64,000 nt of DNA from Armigeres subalbatus. Its lineage: Eukaryota; Arthropoda; Insecta; Diptera; Culicidae. The stretch is from positions 400,107,591 to 400,171,590 of the forward strand of contig NC_085141.1 of NCBI RefSeq assembly GCF_024139115.2. The letters are read 5' to 3'. A model generated the notes under the pieces. That model saw nothing but the letters and a program-made list of their open reading frames with translations. It made no database searches and had not been told where the DNA came from. A program made the translations under genes and the position numbers. Below are positions 11,601 to 26,600 of this stretch, one piece after another. Position 1 is the stretch's first letter. Every line of letters starts with the position of its first letter.

Positions 11601-14600
11601 AATAAAATTTAAAAATCTATCCTCAAACCGAACAAGAAATCACTTTGGCCCAAGAACTTCTAGCCGCACCGTGCTTCAGTAAGATGCGCGGCTACAAAGC
11701 AAGACCATGCTGAGGGTGTCTGGGTTCGATTCCCGGTGCCGGTCTAGACAATTTTCGGTTTGGAAATTGTCTCGACTTCCCTGGGCATAACAGTATCATC
11801 GTGTTAGCCTCATGATATACGAATGCAGAAATGGTAATTTGGCTTAGAAACCTCGCAGTTAATAACTGTGGAAGTGCTTAATGAACACTAAGCTGCGAGG
11901 CGGCAATGTCCCAGTGTGGGGATGTAATGCCAATGAAGAGAGTTAATAGGAAAACTATCTAATACATTGACGCTATAATGCTATTTATTATTCTCTCGAT
12001 TTCAAAAAGGTTAAAAAAATATAGTTTTCAAGTGTTTGGAAGGAATTTTGATGAGTGAATATATCTTCCCAACCATTATCAATAATATCACCTGGCATCA
12101 CGTTGTCATAGAACGTACATATTATTGTTTACGTCGCATTTTTTATCGTCCCGAGAGAGAATGAGAGGTTAAGATGTTGAGAGATTGGGTTAAAATCGCT
12201 TATGCCGGGAATTGAGTTGAAGTATGCCGGAAAAGCAATCGCTGTGACTGAAAAACACAAAATCAAAAAAAGTCTTTTCAAACAATGTTTGCAGGAATAG
12301 CTTTTTTTAAGCAGAAGTGAGCCTCATTTCAGGATAACACAGCTCACAAAATTCAGGAAAAGTTAAGAAAATTATTTTGAGCTTTTTAGTCGAGTCAAGT
12401 ACGAGACACTGAAGATGACCTTACTGTTGAGGTCGTAATACGTATCTGTCAAGGTACAATTAAGTGGTGGAATTAAATGGGACTGTACAAACTTGTCTTA
12501 TGACTACAGGAAAAGTTGCTTCCTGTCATAATTATCAATTAAATAATGCAATCGTAGGTATCTCGACTGGAAGTGCATACTTGTCATAAGACGAGTTCGT
12601 ACAATTCCATTTAATTCCACTACTATATTGTACCTTTGACTGATACGTATTTCGACCTTAACAGTAAGGTCGTCTTCAGTGTCTTGTAAATGAGTTAAGT
12701 TCCAGTTCCACTAACAGCTTAAAATAATTTTCGTATTATAATAGTAGTGCATAACAAAAATAGAACACAATTTTAACATATTGTGATATTTATATATACT
12801 TATTTTGATAAAATTTAATTCTTAGTACCCAAATCTTTCAAGTGATGTAATAAATTTTTATCATAATATGATTTTAAAATGCTCAACACGGAATTGCCCA
12901 AAAATAGGCAATACAAATGGATGTAGCAAGGTCTCCCAGTCATATAGAGATCACAATACGCATATATAATTTGAAAACTTGGCCTAATTTGCAACGACCT
13001 TAGTTTCATATTCTTGAAAAATAATATTGTTCAGAAAAAAAATCAAAATTTCTGATTGTTAGTCAAAATCCGACCTATTACGATCTGTTAAAATTTCCAA
13101 CTACACAGTAAACAACATATTTTGTATATAAATGTTTAACAAAATATGTTATTTTTGTGATAAAGTTGTAACAAAATTTGAAAACTTCTTGTTTCAAGCA
13201 GTGTAACTTTTGATATAAATTTACATATTTTAACAACACCTGCACCAAGTTTCAAACAAATTTTGTTATAGAAATTTAGTATAGCATAATAATATATGTG
13301 GATATAATTTTGATAAGGCCTTCTAGTCGGGATGTTAGGGCGGGAATGGGTTAAGAAACCCTACAAAAACTTGTTAAGTTCATTCTTTTCGATCATTATG
13401 GCAATTGAAACAAGCTGGGATGAAATCGTACGAAATAAAGACATTTTTGAAAGTAACTTCAATGTATTATGAGATGACAAAACAATTCTTACGTCTTACG
13501 TCCGATGGGGGTGTCAGAAATCATCACAGCAAATTTATTTAATGAATTTGAGCATACTCATGCTTGTAATTGAAGAAAACCAGCTGGCAGAAAACCAGAC
13601 TGCAGAGCTCCGCAGACGCATGGCTGTCACTGGAGCAAGAAAAGTAAGGACAGTATGGCAACCGATCTAAAGGGAGCTAGCGCCAAGTCGGTATTGCACA
13701 AGAGGAAGGCTACTAAGATCTATCGGAAAAAAGTTTAACAGGTTCCTCCTTCTACTAGGACTACCGAAGTTCGTCGGGAGGACGGACTGCCCTGGAGGGA
13801 AGTTGTGAACCCCATTTAGACGAAGAAGTAGCAAAAAGCGATAGAGGAGCCGACGGCACCATTGGCCAAGAAGGGGAGTGCCCGTAGAGGAAAGGACACA
13901 CCTTCCAATGGTCATGACAGGAAGGACAGAGGCGAAGCCATTATCGTCAAGGCTGATGGTAAGAGCTATGCTGACCCAAGCAGCATGTACAACATCTTTC
14001 AAATAGCTGTTTGTTCCTAAGAAATTGCATTTAAGCCACTTTCCAGATTCAGAAACACACAATATTTCATTTCCGTTTAAGTTTAAGTTTAAGTTGCATC
14101 TGACATCTTGGGTGATTTAGAATTCGATGTGTTTCATATCAGAAACAAAACTGATAAGTTGCCGAATCAATAACACTTTAATTCATTGCTGTTACGACAA
14201 TGTTTCTGATGTATTGCAAAACACTTTGAGCTCAGCTGAGCAGTGTTTTATTTTTGACAGTTCCCTGCATGAAGGTACAATGAAGTTTCAAATGATGTTG
14301 TTGTTTAAGTAGTGCACTTGTATCAGAATCTCAAAATAGAATTGATGGTGTGATGGTTATGGTAAAAAGAAACAAATCCCAAGGTCCATGGTTCGATTCC
14401 CGGTTGGTTTTTGTGTTTTTATTTTCCTTGTAGCCGTAAGATGTTGCAAATAGACTCCACTTCCTGCGCTTTTTGTATCACAAGGAGTTCCAAATACGAT
14501 GCGTTGTGCTTAACATAGGCTTTTAGTAAGTCATACCACAGTTGTTATTACTCACTGAGAAACAAGTGGTATTGCTTGGGGACGTTCTTAAGGCTCTGCG

Positions 14601-17600
14601 GGCGATAAAAATCTCACTGGCCTAGGGGATGATGTCAACTACATCCGTAGAACGAAGAAGGGCGAGATGATCCTCGTCCGGAAGCGGGATGCTGCGCGGA
14701 AAAGTTCGGTGTATAAATATTTGGCAAAAGAGGTGCTGGGTGGTGCGGTTCAGGTGAGAGCCATATGCCTCAGGCCTGATTCAAGTGCTTCGATTACGGA
14801 CATAAGTCATATGACTGCAAAAGTCCTGATCGGAGTCGGCTTTGCCGGAGGTGTGTGGAACTGAAGATGACAATGCTCACACCTGCCAGGCCGCATCGAG
14901 GTGTTTGATCTTTGTTCCGGTGGGCAGGACTGGCCTCCAGACGGGCTCGGTCATAATCCATTAGTTGGCTGGTCTTAAACCACCATAAGGTCATTTGGCA
15001 TAATTATTATTTGAGCTGTTTAATGGATGAATAAGATTTGTTGAGCAATTCAGTTACGTGATTTCTTTTATATGGGCAATACATGATAATTGGGAACGGA
15101 ATTGTACGGCGTGATAAATTAAGAATAAAGAAACTTTCTGTTAAAGGGGACCATTTAAAATGTTGACGCACCAACCAGCAAGATAGATCAGCATTAAATT
15201 AAATTGACATGTTTTTTTTTCTCATGTAAGGGAAAGCGAGAAAACTTGCATATTTCTCCCTTTTATGAGCAAACGGTTTCTAAGAAAGGATCATATTTCC
15301 CCGTATGTGGCGGGACTATCATCGTCATCATCATCACCTTGCATTGAACCGAGCGAACCAAATGATTGAATTGAAAGTAGGAGTCATATCCTCTCAGGCT
15401 TCTGCTGGGTAAATGCATCCTTTAAAAGAAGGGATCACTTGGCCTTAAACCGGGCAAACGCGTTCATTTGAAAAAGGCATTACCTCATCTCTTTGCCTTA
15501 TACTGGACAAATGCATTCATCTGAAGAAGGCATTATCTCCTTTGTTTGCTTTATACTGGGCAAATGCGTTCATTTTAAGAAGGCATGAAGTATCAATAAC
15601 AAAAAAATAAAGAATCCGTTGAACAACTGGCATTATCGTTTTCCTATTGTAACAGCAAATGCGAAATTAAACTGGCAAGGCCGGATGACTACAGGTAGTT
15701 CTATCTCAAATAATCATGGGAGACTCGGTGGCCGACTCGGCCACGGGAAAAGTGCCGAAGCGCAGCTACCGCAACAGATGCAACCTGAGCGGAAGGAGAA
15801 GTGCCCGCCTGTGTTTGTGAAAAGCGATCCGCTGTATTTCGCAAGTTAACTTTAATTTCGTTTTAATTTCGCAAGTTAATCGCCAAAGGGTTAAAATGTA
15901 TATTTCGGCTCTGCAGCGAGGTCGTGAAAGTGATTCCGATCAATAAGGACCACCACAAAATCGTCGTGAAGTTCCTCGAGGTCTACAAGTATGAGTATTA
16001 CACTCATGACCACCGCGGCATGAAGCCGCTTAAGACTTTGCTGCGAGGACTCCACGACGATATGAAGGAGGAAGAGCTCCATGCAGAGCTCGAAAGTAGT
16101 GGACTAAAGCCAGTAGCCGTACACAAGATTGCTCGTCACGACAAGGTGAGGAGATATCGCCACCAGCTTTATCTGATCCTTCTGGAGCACGGCTCCACCA
16201 CCTGGAAGGGCCTAAAGGGAAAGAATCTCATCTTTCCCTTCTTCTTGACCTTCTGTCATCCTCTGATCATATCATATCTTCTCTCGCATTAAACCGAGCA
16301 ACTGCCTGAATTGGAAAAAAAGAAGCATATCGTGTTTCGTCATTTGCCGGGCAAATGTTTCCTTTGAAAATTGGAACCATATCTTCTCTGATGTAACTGT
16401 CGGGAAGATGCATCCTTTGAAAGAAGGGATCATATCCTCCTTTGCCTTAAAACGAGCAAATGCCTTAATTGAACAGATGAATAAAATCTCTTCCTGCCTT
16501 CGCCAAGAAAATGCATCATTTGAAAGAAGGAGCTATATATTCCCTTCCCTAGAACTGAATACACCCAGGTTTTTTTTACACGGTTTGGTTTTAGTAGTTT
16601 AAGACCTTCAGCATCAATGAAACAGTGAGTTAACCCCACGAAAAAATTCACAAAAAATCAAAGAAAATTCAGGGGGTATTTGAAAAGCTGTGAAAATTCA
16701 AGTTTACCGAGAAATTAATGAATTCCAACCGTGTAAAAAAAAAAACCTGGGTGTAATGCATATATTAAGAATAGGAACCATACATATTCTCCCTTGCGAT
16801 ATGCCTGACAAATGCATTATTTGAAAAAAAAAAAGCTTATACTTTTTAGACTTATGAACGACAATGTATGTTTTTAAAGCGATGAATATATGCAGAAATA
16901 ACTTCATTTGCATTTTGTGTAACATTGTTTTTGCTCTTGAGCACTTACAATTTTGCTATTTGACTTTCCGTATTTTGTAGTTTGTGTCAGTCAACGGCGA
17001 TCTTGCTGCTGATTCAGAGGTAAAAAGATTTTAAGTGAAATAGGCAGATAATAAAAAGTCTACCAAAGTACCTTCAGTAGCAGTGATTTGATAGAATCTG
17101 AATTTTATTTCGAAAAATCCATTTAAAACATCTCTCTTATAATGTTAAAGTGACAATAATTATAAATAATTGAACATATTATGCATAAGTTTCGAAATTG
17201 ATGATTACACAACTATTATGCCAAATGACCATTATGCCAAACGGCCATTATGCCAAATGGCCATTATGCCAAATGACATTATGCCAAACGACCTTTATAC
17301 CAAGCGGTCTTATGTCAAACGGCGTTATGCCAAACGACTTTATGCCAAATGACCTACCACCGTACCAGGTGCCTTAAACGCGTGGGTAGTGGATTGGGCC
17401 TGTCGGTCACTAACGCTAAAGGTCATATCCTGCTATATCCTGCTTAGAGAGGTCACAAATTAATCGATTACTTAGATTATTCGATTAATCGTTGTGATAA
17501 TCGATTAATTTTAAATCGATTACTTCCCAACAATTAATCGATTTAATAAACGAAAAGAATCGAGAATAATCGATTAGTTACTAATCGATTAATCGGGATT

Positions 17601-20600
17601 TTACGACAACTCTTAGATGTCGATTACTTCGATTAATCGATTCATCGTTGTGGTAAACGATTAATTTTGAATCGATTACTACTCAACGATGAATCGATTC
17701 AATAATCGTCAAGAATCGAGAGTAATCGATTAGTTACTAATTGATTACTCGAGATTTTACGACATCTCTAGTTACAAATCGATTAATCGGGATTTTACGA
17801 CAACTCTTAGATGTCGATTACTTCGTTTAATCGATTCATCGTTGTGGTAAACGATTAATTTTGAATCGATTACTACTCAACGATGAATCGATTCAATAAT
17901 CGTCAAGAATCGAGAGTAATCGATTAGTTACTAATTGATTACTCGAGATTTTACGACATCTCTAATTCTTCTAGCGATACTGAACGTAGTCCTGCTGAAC
18001 GAGGGCGAAGCTTCAACGAATGGCGAGTCATGCATCGATGTGACCTTCTGCAGCGCGGGATGGACGGTGAAGCCTGAATGGAGGATTCACGAAGAGCATA
18101 CTGCTAGTGACCATGATGAAATACGTTTTATGGTAAGATATAAGGGGGGTCAGTAAAGCTGATCTAGGATAGCATACCTTGCGGTTCGACCCAAAACTGC
18201 TGGAAGAATCACTACGGTGGTAAAATCGGACTCTAGGCCTTAGTGGTGATGAGTTATCCGATGTCCTAACACGAGCATCTGATGTGCCAACCGGCACCCG
18301 CAAACCGGTGCACTCTGGAGGACGAGCACGATAGCTGAGATATAGAGGTCATTGCGGTTCCCGCGCGTCGTTTGTTGTCGGGGCGCTCATCTCCTACGCG
18401 AGTTTATGATACAGACAAAAGATATTTTAGTTACTAGATAAAGATTGTCGCTTCGGTTCCCTTTGTTCTGCTGTCCGAAACATGTGTGGTACATACCTGT
18501 AAAATCGTATGGATTTTCCTTCTTTGACATTTAGCTCCCCTATCCTCGCCAGCAAAAGATGTTCCGGACAGCGACGACAGCGACAATCTTTATCTAGTAA
18601 CTAAAATATCTTTTATACAGACCGATAGGTTATTATCATAGCTTGCGATCGATGGGATTTACCACCCTTGAAGTCGATATTGTGTGTAATAGCGTCGAGT
18701 ACGTTAGCATAGGCGTGAGCGTTCCCAATAGTCCTCCCCTGATGTATTGCTCAATTGCGGGCCGGGGGATACGGACTGGCAACAGGGTTTTGGATGACAG
18801 CAATAGTCGAAATTTGTCAGAATCCGAGGTATTGAACCTATCAGGAAATTTCTGATACAATTGCGCCGTTAAGCGGTTGAATTTCATACTAAATTATTTC
18901 CGTCATAATGGTTCTGACCACCCTAGGAACTTTGTAGAAGACGGTAATATTCTGGAAATATCCGAGATACGAACCTATCAGGTTATTTCTTATACACTAG
19001 CGCAGCTTTTCCCAACCGGTAATCCGCGACCCCCCGAAGGGCCGCAAGCCCTCACTGAGGGGGGCGTGAAACTTTGCAAAGAATTAACTCCTATTTGTAG
19101 TTTTACTATCATGCACAAGTTTTTTTTGGTTTAATTTACGCACAAATATAAATTAATCAGTGTTACTCAAAATCAAGCTAATTAAAAAAAGAGTTCCTTT
19201 CTGTAGAGATTTGAAAACTACAATAACCAAAAGCGACGACATATAATGAATACAATTTTTAAACTGATGGCTTGCAGTAGCTAAAAATTGGGTGAGTTTG
19301 TACTGATGGTGCACAAGCAATGCTTGGAGTAAAATCAGGATTTCAAAGAAAAATAACAGAGCTTGCTGCACATGTCAAATGTGTTCATTGCATGATTCGC
19401 TGGTATGTTCTTACTTGTAAGACCCTACTTGTAAGTATCGTGAACTATATAAAACCTGGAGTTCTCAACACTGTTTTGAACTCTGCAAAGAAATGCATGC
19501 AGAGGTCCACAGTCCACTGCCGTACAGTATAACCACTACTGTTTTGAACCGAATATCTAATGAAATTAAAATTTTGAACTATTGAGAAATCGACTGTATA
19601 TTTTTATTTCGATTTTTAGGACGGCTACGCAGTCTTGAATGATTGAAACAAGATATATATTTGTCCGACGTTTTGACACGGGGATGGTGTCTTCATCAGG
19701 GGAAACTATATTTGATTGGGTACTTAGTTATGTGCTATAAATATGGCTTGCTTGTTATAAATATGACTTGCTGGCCACAGAACAAATGTAAACAAACTGG
19801 AAAAATTGTTAAACGATATCCATACAAATACTGATTTTTTTTTATTAATGAGTTACTTTAATTTTCCGTGTATTAGTTTGGAAACGGGTGGAGCGGGTCG
19901 ACAAATTTGCCAACTCACTGTTTACCAGAGGTTTCGTTTTCATTTCCCAACGATCGTCGTAAGGAATCTATATCCGGTCTATAAATTTTGATTACTGAGT
20001 AAAGACAAATGTGCTCATATTTTCAATTATACGATATACAATGGAAGCTTGTGAATATGAACGGATAAAACTAGTGAAATCGATCCCATAACCAAAACGT
20101 AAAACATCGGTGATTTATTCAATACATGGCTCAGATGCGCTAATGAACATGGCATGAAACATGGATTTAAGTAGTACAATACGTACGTGCCTTCCTGATA
20201 GGGTCCTTCCTGGCACAGCTCATGTATGACCTCGTGGGTGCCGTGATACAGCTTGTTGAAGTGCTCCCTCTGGTGGATGTTCATGCAGCGTCGCGTGTAG
20301 CTTCGTATGCAATGAAGGCCCGCGTGAAGGTCACTGTGAAAAAATAAACGAGAGGTGAGCATTAACAATCAGCAACGGTCAATCGTTAAAGTTTGATTGT
20401 CTCATCGATTTTAACTAGCCAGGGAAACGATGTGTGCGTGGATGAAGGAGAAGTATGTATAGGAACATAAGCCGAGGGATTAAATACCTACGGAAATGTA
20501 AATTGAACCCTCACTTGGGTTTGAGCACATGAGTTTCACTCACTTGGCATGATAGCCTTAGGGGGTGTCTCCATGAGTTTAACAGAATGGGTATATGAAA

Positions 20601-23600
20601 TAGTGCGAGGTGTGAGTTCATGCCTGACCTGACGTGTCGTATAAAACAGTAATTCTGTCAGGAATCACAGATAAGAAGTCGAGAAGTGTTTGACATGTGT
20701 TGTTTCGGTTTGACTTGTTACCCTTTCTTACTCTTCGTTGCATTCCCTTAAACTTTCCGGATAAGAGCTGATGCCTTACCGGCTGCTTACACGTGTAAAG
20801 ATTCCCATCTGTACTGTTTGTTCTGGCCTTCATCATCTTCAAGGAATGGAAGGGACCAACAGTTTTCCTCAGAGAGACAGTGACTAGTAGGATTAAATTC
20901 AAACTTTCGATGCCGGCACCAGTCCCGAATTGAAGCCGTCACTTCGCCACCACACATGAACTGATACCTACTACTACCAGGTGAGGGAAACAGATGGGGG
21001 AAGGAAGATTTTCACTTACCGTCCACTACATTGCGGACGCATGAACAAACAGTTTGTTCACTCATTCATATTTCATAGGATTGAGCTGAGAGAATTGTAG
21101 ACCGTGTGATCCATGCCATCTGGCCTATAAGCTTGACTGGTCAGCGTTGAGAGCATTAGAAATGCTGGCAGATGGCCAAACGAGTGTGTCGAGTGGGAAT
21201 GCCCCGCCACATGAAACGTGCGTAAGAATTTTCTATAGCATTTTATTTGTACGACCACCTTACTTGCATGCTGCACTAGCACATAAGGTTTTCGAACGAA
21301 AATAGAATTTGCAGTTAGGCGGGATTAATTTTAGCGTGTTTGCTTTAATTGTAAGCGTACTGTGTACCGCATAAAATACTCGTAGAACAGCTTCCTAGCG
21401 GATCAAGATAATGATATTCATAGAATGTAGTTGTACAGTCACAAAATTCATTTCATTTTAATTTGTGCTTGAAAAAAAAAAAACAAAATATTTAATTGAT
21501 GACTGAAAGTCATCGTTTTTCCTCATAGTTTCAACAAATACCAATCTCATCTATCATGCAGCTAATCAACCTCTTTTCACAATGTACCTCATTTATTCAT
21601 TATTATGAGCTTACGAAAAACTTTCTTCTCACATTCCGCTCTCCGGATTTAACTGGTAAGCTAAATGACGTTCTAAATGGAGTTAATATCATTACACAGT
21701 TTTCATAAATTAAAATAAACCATGTTAAATTAATTATTAAAATGTGATACGCAGATTTGCACACGAGCGAACACGAGCACCCAGTCATCATCACCCGAGC
21801 TCATCGTTTCCACTCCCGTCATCAGTAGGTACTTTGCCCAGAATCAACAGGAGCACCCTCAATGTGGCCGGTTTTGAAAAATCGCTCAGATATTTTTCTG
21901 TATGCTCCCCAACCTGTGATGGCAACTTACTCCATCCTAGGAAGGAACAATAGAGCAGCAGCCCTCTCTATTGGTTTGGTACCCAAAATAATGGCTTTTC
22001 CGGAATGTTCATTGCTCCTTTCTGCGTACAAACCAAAGCACAGACAGCCGAGCGAGGGCTTTTCCAGCCCTACCGCAGAGACCAACCGAGTGAAAGCTGC
22101 CAGCTCGTCATAAATTTTAATTATGTATCATATGTGTCTCACATCCGTAATTTGTTTGTTTCACTTTTGTGCCTTTTGTTCTGGTCTGGGGGGTCGGGCC
22201 TCATTTGGGGTCCCGAACCGCCATTAGTGCTGCGAGACCGACTGATGTCGGAAGCCGATACCATCCCGCCATTTCACGCCCGTCCGTGCACTGCTGTTTT
22301 TGCCGAAAAAAAATCGGGGTTATTCGGTACAAATGCGCTGCGTTTCTCCTGGGTGAAAGCAGCTGCAACGTAATTTTTACGTCCATCTCTGCAGGACAAA
22401 TGAGCGGATAATTCAAAACTTTGTAGTACAGACTGGTATCGGTATTAGCCGTGTCCTTATTGCATGATGTGGGATACCAAAACAGGAATAATATCCGCTT
22501 TTCTTATCCTTCTTGCCTTTGAACGAAGAGTAATTAAATCCTTTGAACAAATCATTCATTGTTGATTCCCGGACGCTAGAACATGATAAACTGCTCTAAT
22601 GTCGATTGTACGACAATTCCCCGAATAACAATTCCCCGAATGCAATTTCCCCGAATGCAATTTCCCCGAATAACAATTCCCCGAATGTACCAATTCCCCG
22701 AATGTAACATTTCCCCGAATGTAACAAATCCCCGAATGTAACATTTCCCCGAATTATTTTTGAGTGCGGCACAAGGCGATGGGTATGATTGCCGATCCGG
22801 AGGTTGCGAGTTCGATTCTCGGTTCGGCCTAAGATGCTTCAGGGTAGGAAGATACGGGAAAGCTTTCAATAACTGTGTAATTAATAATAGAACACTAAGT
22901 TGTAAAACAGGCCAAGTTTCAGATAGAATTCAGAGCCATTTAAGATGAAGACAATGCACTGAAAGAAGGCAATGCTTTCTATGAATGAACGCATTTGGTC
23001 TGTATAAGACGAAGTGAGGAGATAATGCTTTCTATAAATTAATGAGTTTGCTCGGTATGATGAACGCATCTGCCCTGTTTAAAGCCAAGGGAATGTCTTC
23101 TTAAATAAACGCGTCTGTCCAGTATAAGACGGTAGGAGATAATGCCTTCTTTAGATGATAGCATCACCCAGTATTAGAAGAAAGAAAGTGATAATGTCTT
23201 CCTCAAATGAACACATTTGCCCGGTATAAGGCAAAGAGGATAGATTGCCCCTTCTTTAAATGAATTCGTTTGTCTGGAATAAACTGAAAGAATGATACAA
23301 TGCCTTCTTTAAATGATTGCGTCTGTCCAGTGTAATGAGAATGGAGGAGATGATGCTTTCTTTAAATAAACTCGTCTATCCGGTATAAGGCCTCTCGAGA
23401 CAGAAATTCTGTCTGCAATAAAGAAAGAAGAGGAAATAATTCGTTTATTAAGCAAGTAGCTCTCTTACCAGGTATAAAAAATGAATGATATGGAGCAATT
23501 ATATGTTTCAAATCTGCTGCTATACTACACCACACTTATCTAAGAAATCCATTTGTTTAATATAGCATTCTGAAAAACGGGATTCTTCCAAAGATCATTC

Positions 23601-26600
23601 TGAAAAAGGTATAATCCATCAAAAGTCATACCGCGAAAGTTACAGTACGCCTAACACTATATTAAGAAAATTAATTCGGCAAAATGTTTTTCGGTGATAT
23701 ATAACATATGCGTAATAAGGGATCTTATATATTTTTTTCCTTATTCTGACCGAATTCACCTGCATCCAAATAAGAGATCAGATTAGTCCTTATTCTCATT
23801 CTCAATTTATTCATCTTTGCATTATTTTGAGCTAACGCCTATTTTTGAAGGACCACATCCACCATTTCCTTACTTCGTAAAAATGCCTTTTTTTAAAGAA
23901 CATCCCCCATTATCATATTCAGGGCAGATATATGTTATTAAATAACGAATAACATTCATTATCTGGTGTAACACCCACTGAAGAAGGGACACATTTACCA
24001 TTGCATTATTCCGAGCACATACATTTTTTTCAAAGAAGGAATCACATTCACCATTGCCTCATTCTGGGCAAACGCATTTTTTTTGGTTTACGAGGATTTA
24101 CATCTACAATTACCTTATATCTTTGAAGAAGGTTTATACGGGACAGAAGTTTAATTCCGAAGATAGGAAAAATATTTACCAAAAGGCTTTCAATCGAAAT
24201 TGCAGTTTGATACTATTTTAGGAAAAAAAAACTACCCTAGAAAACACTGAACTCTGACATCTTTATAACTCAACAACACATCTTGGAGGATCAAGAACAT
24301 CAAATACTACCAAAGGCTATTCAGCTGATAATCTCCAATAAACACTCTTGAACGTATCTTTGAACGCTGCTTTTTTTCGGACGCATACAATGGATTGCGA
24401 AGATGTGTTTGCAAGAGGTATTTTATTTTCGGGGAATTGTTCCATTCGGGGAAATGTTACATTCGGGGAATTGTTACATTCGGGAAAATTGCATTCGGGG
24501 AATTGTTACATTCGGGGAAATTACATTCGGGGAAATTGCATTCGGGGAATTGGTTTTCGGGGAATTGTCGTACAATCCTAATGTCTGTATGTTAGTATTC
24601 GTATTATGTTACATGCATTAGAAAAAGATAGATATTTGCAATTGTAGAAAAGTTTATTTTAACCATAGGTGAATTGATGCATTTTCTAAATGTTTCGTAA
24701 CAAAAATGTCTGCATTATCCAAAGGTTGACGGCAAGCCAACGTATTAATAACCTTCGCACGGACAACAATAACGTGTAGGTGAAGATCGAACCGGGTTGA
24801 CCCTGACTCAGCTTACGTATGTAGGACTGAGTCGTTATCATTTTTGAAGCACGTCCGCATCCTGTTTCAGGGCGACCGACGTCAGTTAGAGTGGCGATGG
24901 TTGTTAAGGACGGTGTAAAGTTTCCATTCGGATGCTGTAAAAGTATCGTAATGACTGTTTAATGGAATTGTCTTTACTAATGTTGCTGTTGTTGACTGTA
25001 TGATGCTGGTAATCTATAAAAAAAATCCATATGTACGACGTCAACAGTAGTGAGAACGCCATTTACCATTGAAACTTGAATAAGAAGAAAATTCTTTTAG
25101 AAATCCGTCAGTGCATAAAAAAATAAGCCACTTCCGGGCTATACATTTGTGATTATCCGTATAATCTGGTGAAACTAAGCAGAAACAAAATAATTTCAGG
25201 ATATAATGTCCAGTCCAGTCTCCAATTAGCCTTGCGAGAAAAGGCGTAGGATTGCCAATCCGTAGATGGCGAGTTCGATTCTCTGTCCCGTCTAGGACAT
25301 TCTCGACTTCATGGGCATAGTGTATCCATTGTTATTATCACAGAAGATACATACTCATGCAATGGTGAGCATAGAAAACTTTCAATTAATAACTAAGGAA
25401 ATGCTAATAGAACGCTAAGCAGGCCACAATGGATTGTGTTGGAAACCATTGACCGCCGTTCGGCAAATATCCGTTGACGTCAGGAATTCACTGGGTCTTA
25501 AAGCTAGGCAATATACCCTTTGTGATCGGCACGTAGCCAACAATGAACGTTACTAGAATGTGTCCAAAACGTAGTCAAAATAAAATAAAATTCCTTTTCA
25601 TTGCTTTGTTTTGGATGGGATGGAAACGGGAACTATGAGATGAAGTGCCGAACCGTTCCCTTACATCCTTCTCTGAAGACTTTCCGTCCTGTCTTATCCA
25701 ACCGATTCGATACGGATTTTTTACCCTTTTATCAACATAAATTTTGGACATACTGCTTCAAAAACGGATGCAAACCATGAAAAAGTAGAAATATGGAAGA
25801 ATTTTTTTTTGAGATCTTCTAGGGCTTCCAAACTTTCTTTGAGTTCAGATCTTGATGATCTACATATACAATGAAGCGTTTTATGGGACCTCAATCCTAA
25901 TTTGAAGGTGGAAATGCTACTTGAGACATAATTAAACTTTTTTTTTAAATCACATTGTTACTAGAACAACAACGGCACTCCAAACTATTCTTGAGTTCAG
26001 ATCTTGGAGGTCTACAAGACCAACAGAGTGATTTATAGGGTCCCGAACGTGTGTGTTAGTTAGAGAAGCCCCATGGAACATCATTACACCAGTAAATACA
26101 AAACCCAACATTCCCAAAATTTCTACGATACTCCAAACCATTCTTGAGTTCAGATCTTGGAGGCCTACAAGACCAACAGAGCGGTTCATAGGTTTCCGAG
26201 CTTGTGTGTTAGTTGGAGAAGCCCTATGGGACATCATTACACTAGTATATGCAAAATACAACTTTCCCAGAATATTTACGGTACTCCGAATAATTCTTGA
26301 GTTCAGATATTGGAGGTCTAATAGAGTGATTTATAGGTTCCCGAGCTTGTGCGTTAGTTGGAGAGCCCCCATGAGAAATCATTTCACCAGTTTATTCAAA
26401 ATACAAAATTCCCATAGTATCTACGGTACTCCAAACCATTCTTCAGTTCAGATATTGGAGGTCTAAAGAACCAAAAGATAGATTCATAGGTTCTAGAGCT
26501 TGTTTGTTAGTAGGAGGAGCATCATGGAACATCATTACATTATTATATAAAAATCCCAGTATTCCCAGAAAAATTACGGAACTCCATAATATGCTTGAGT

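Noticed and set aside
20990..21060. Minus-strand ACG|GTAAGT donor near 21019 with an upstream ATG
   Set aside because: No acceptor or open frame joins it to the cysteine-rich gene, whose phases are already satisfied without it. It could be an alternative first exon, but nothing supports that.
22604..24577. CRISPR-like array because of short regular repeats
   Set aside because: Units lack constant-length unique spacers, are part of terminal inverted repeats, and the genome is eukaryotic.
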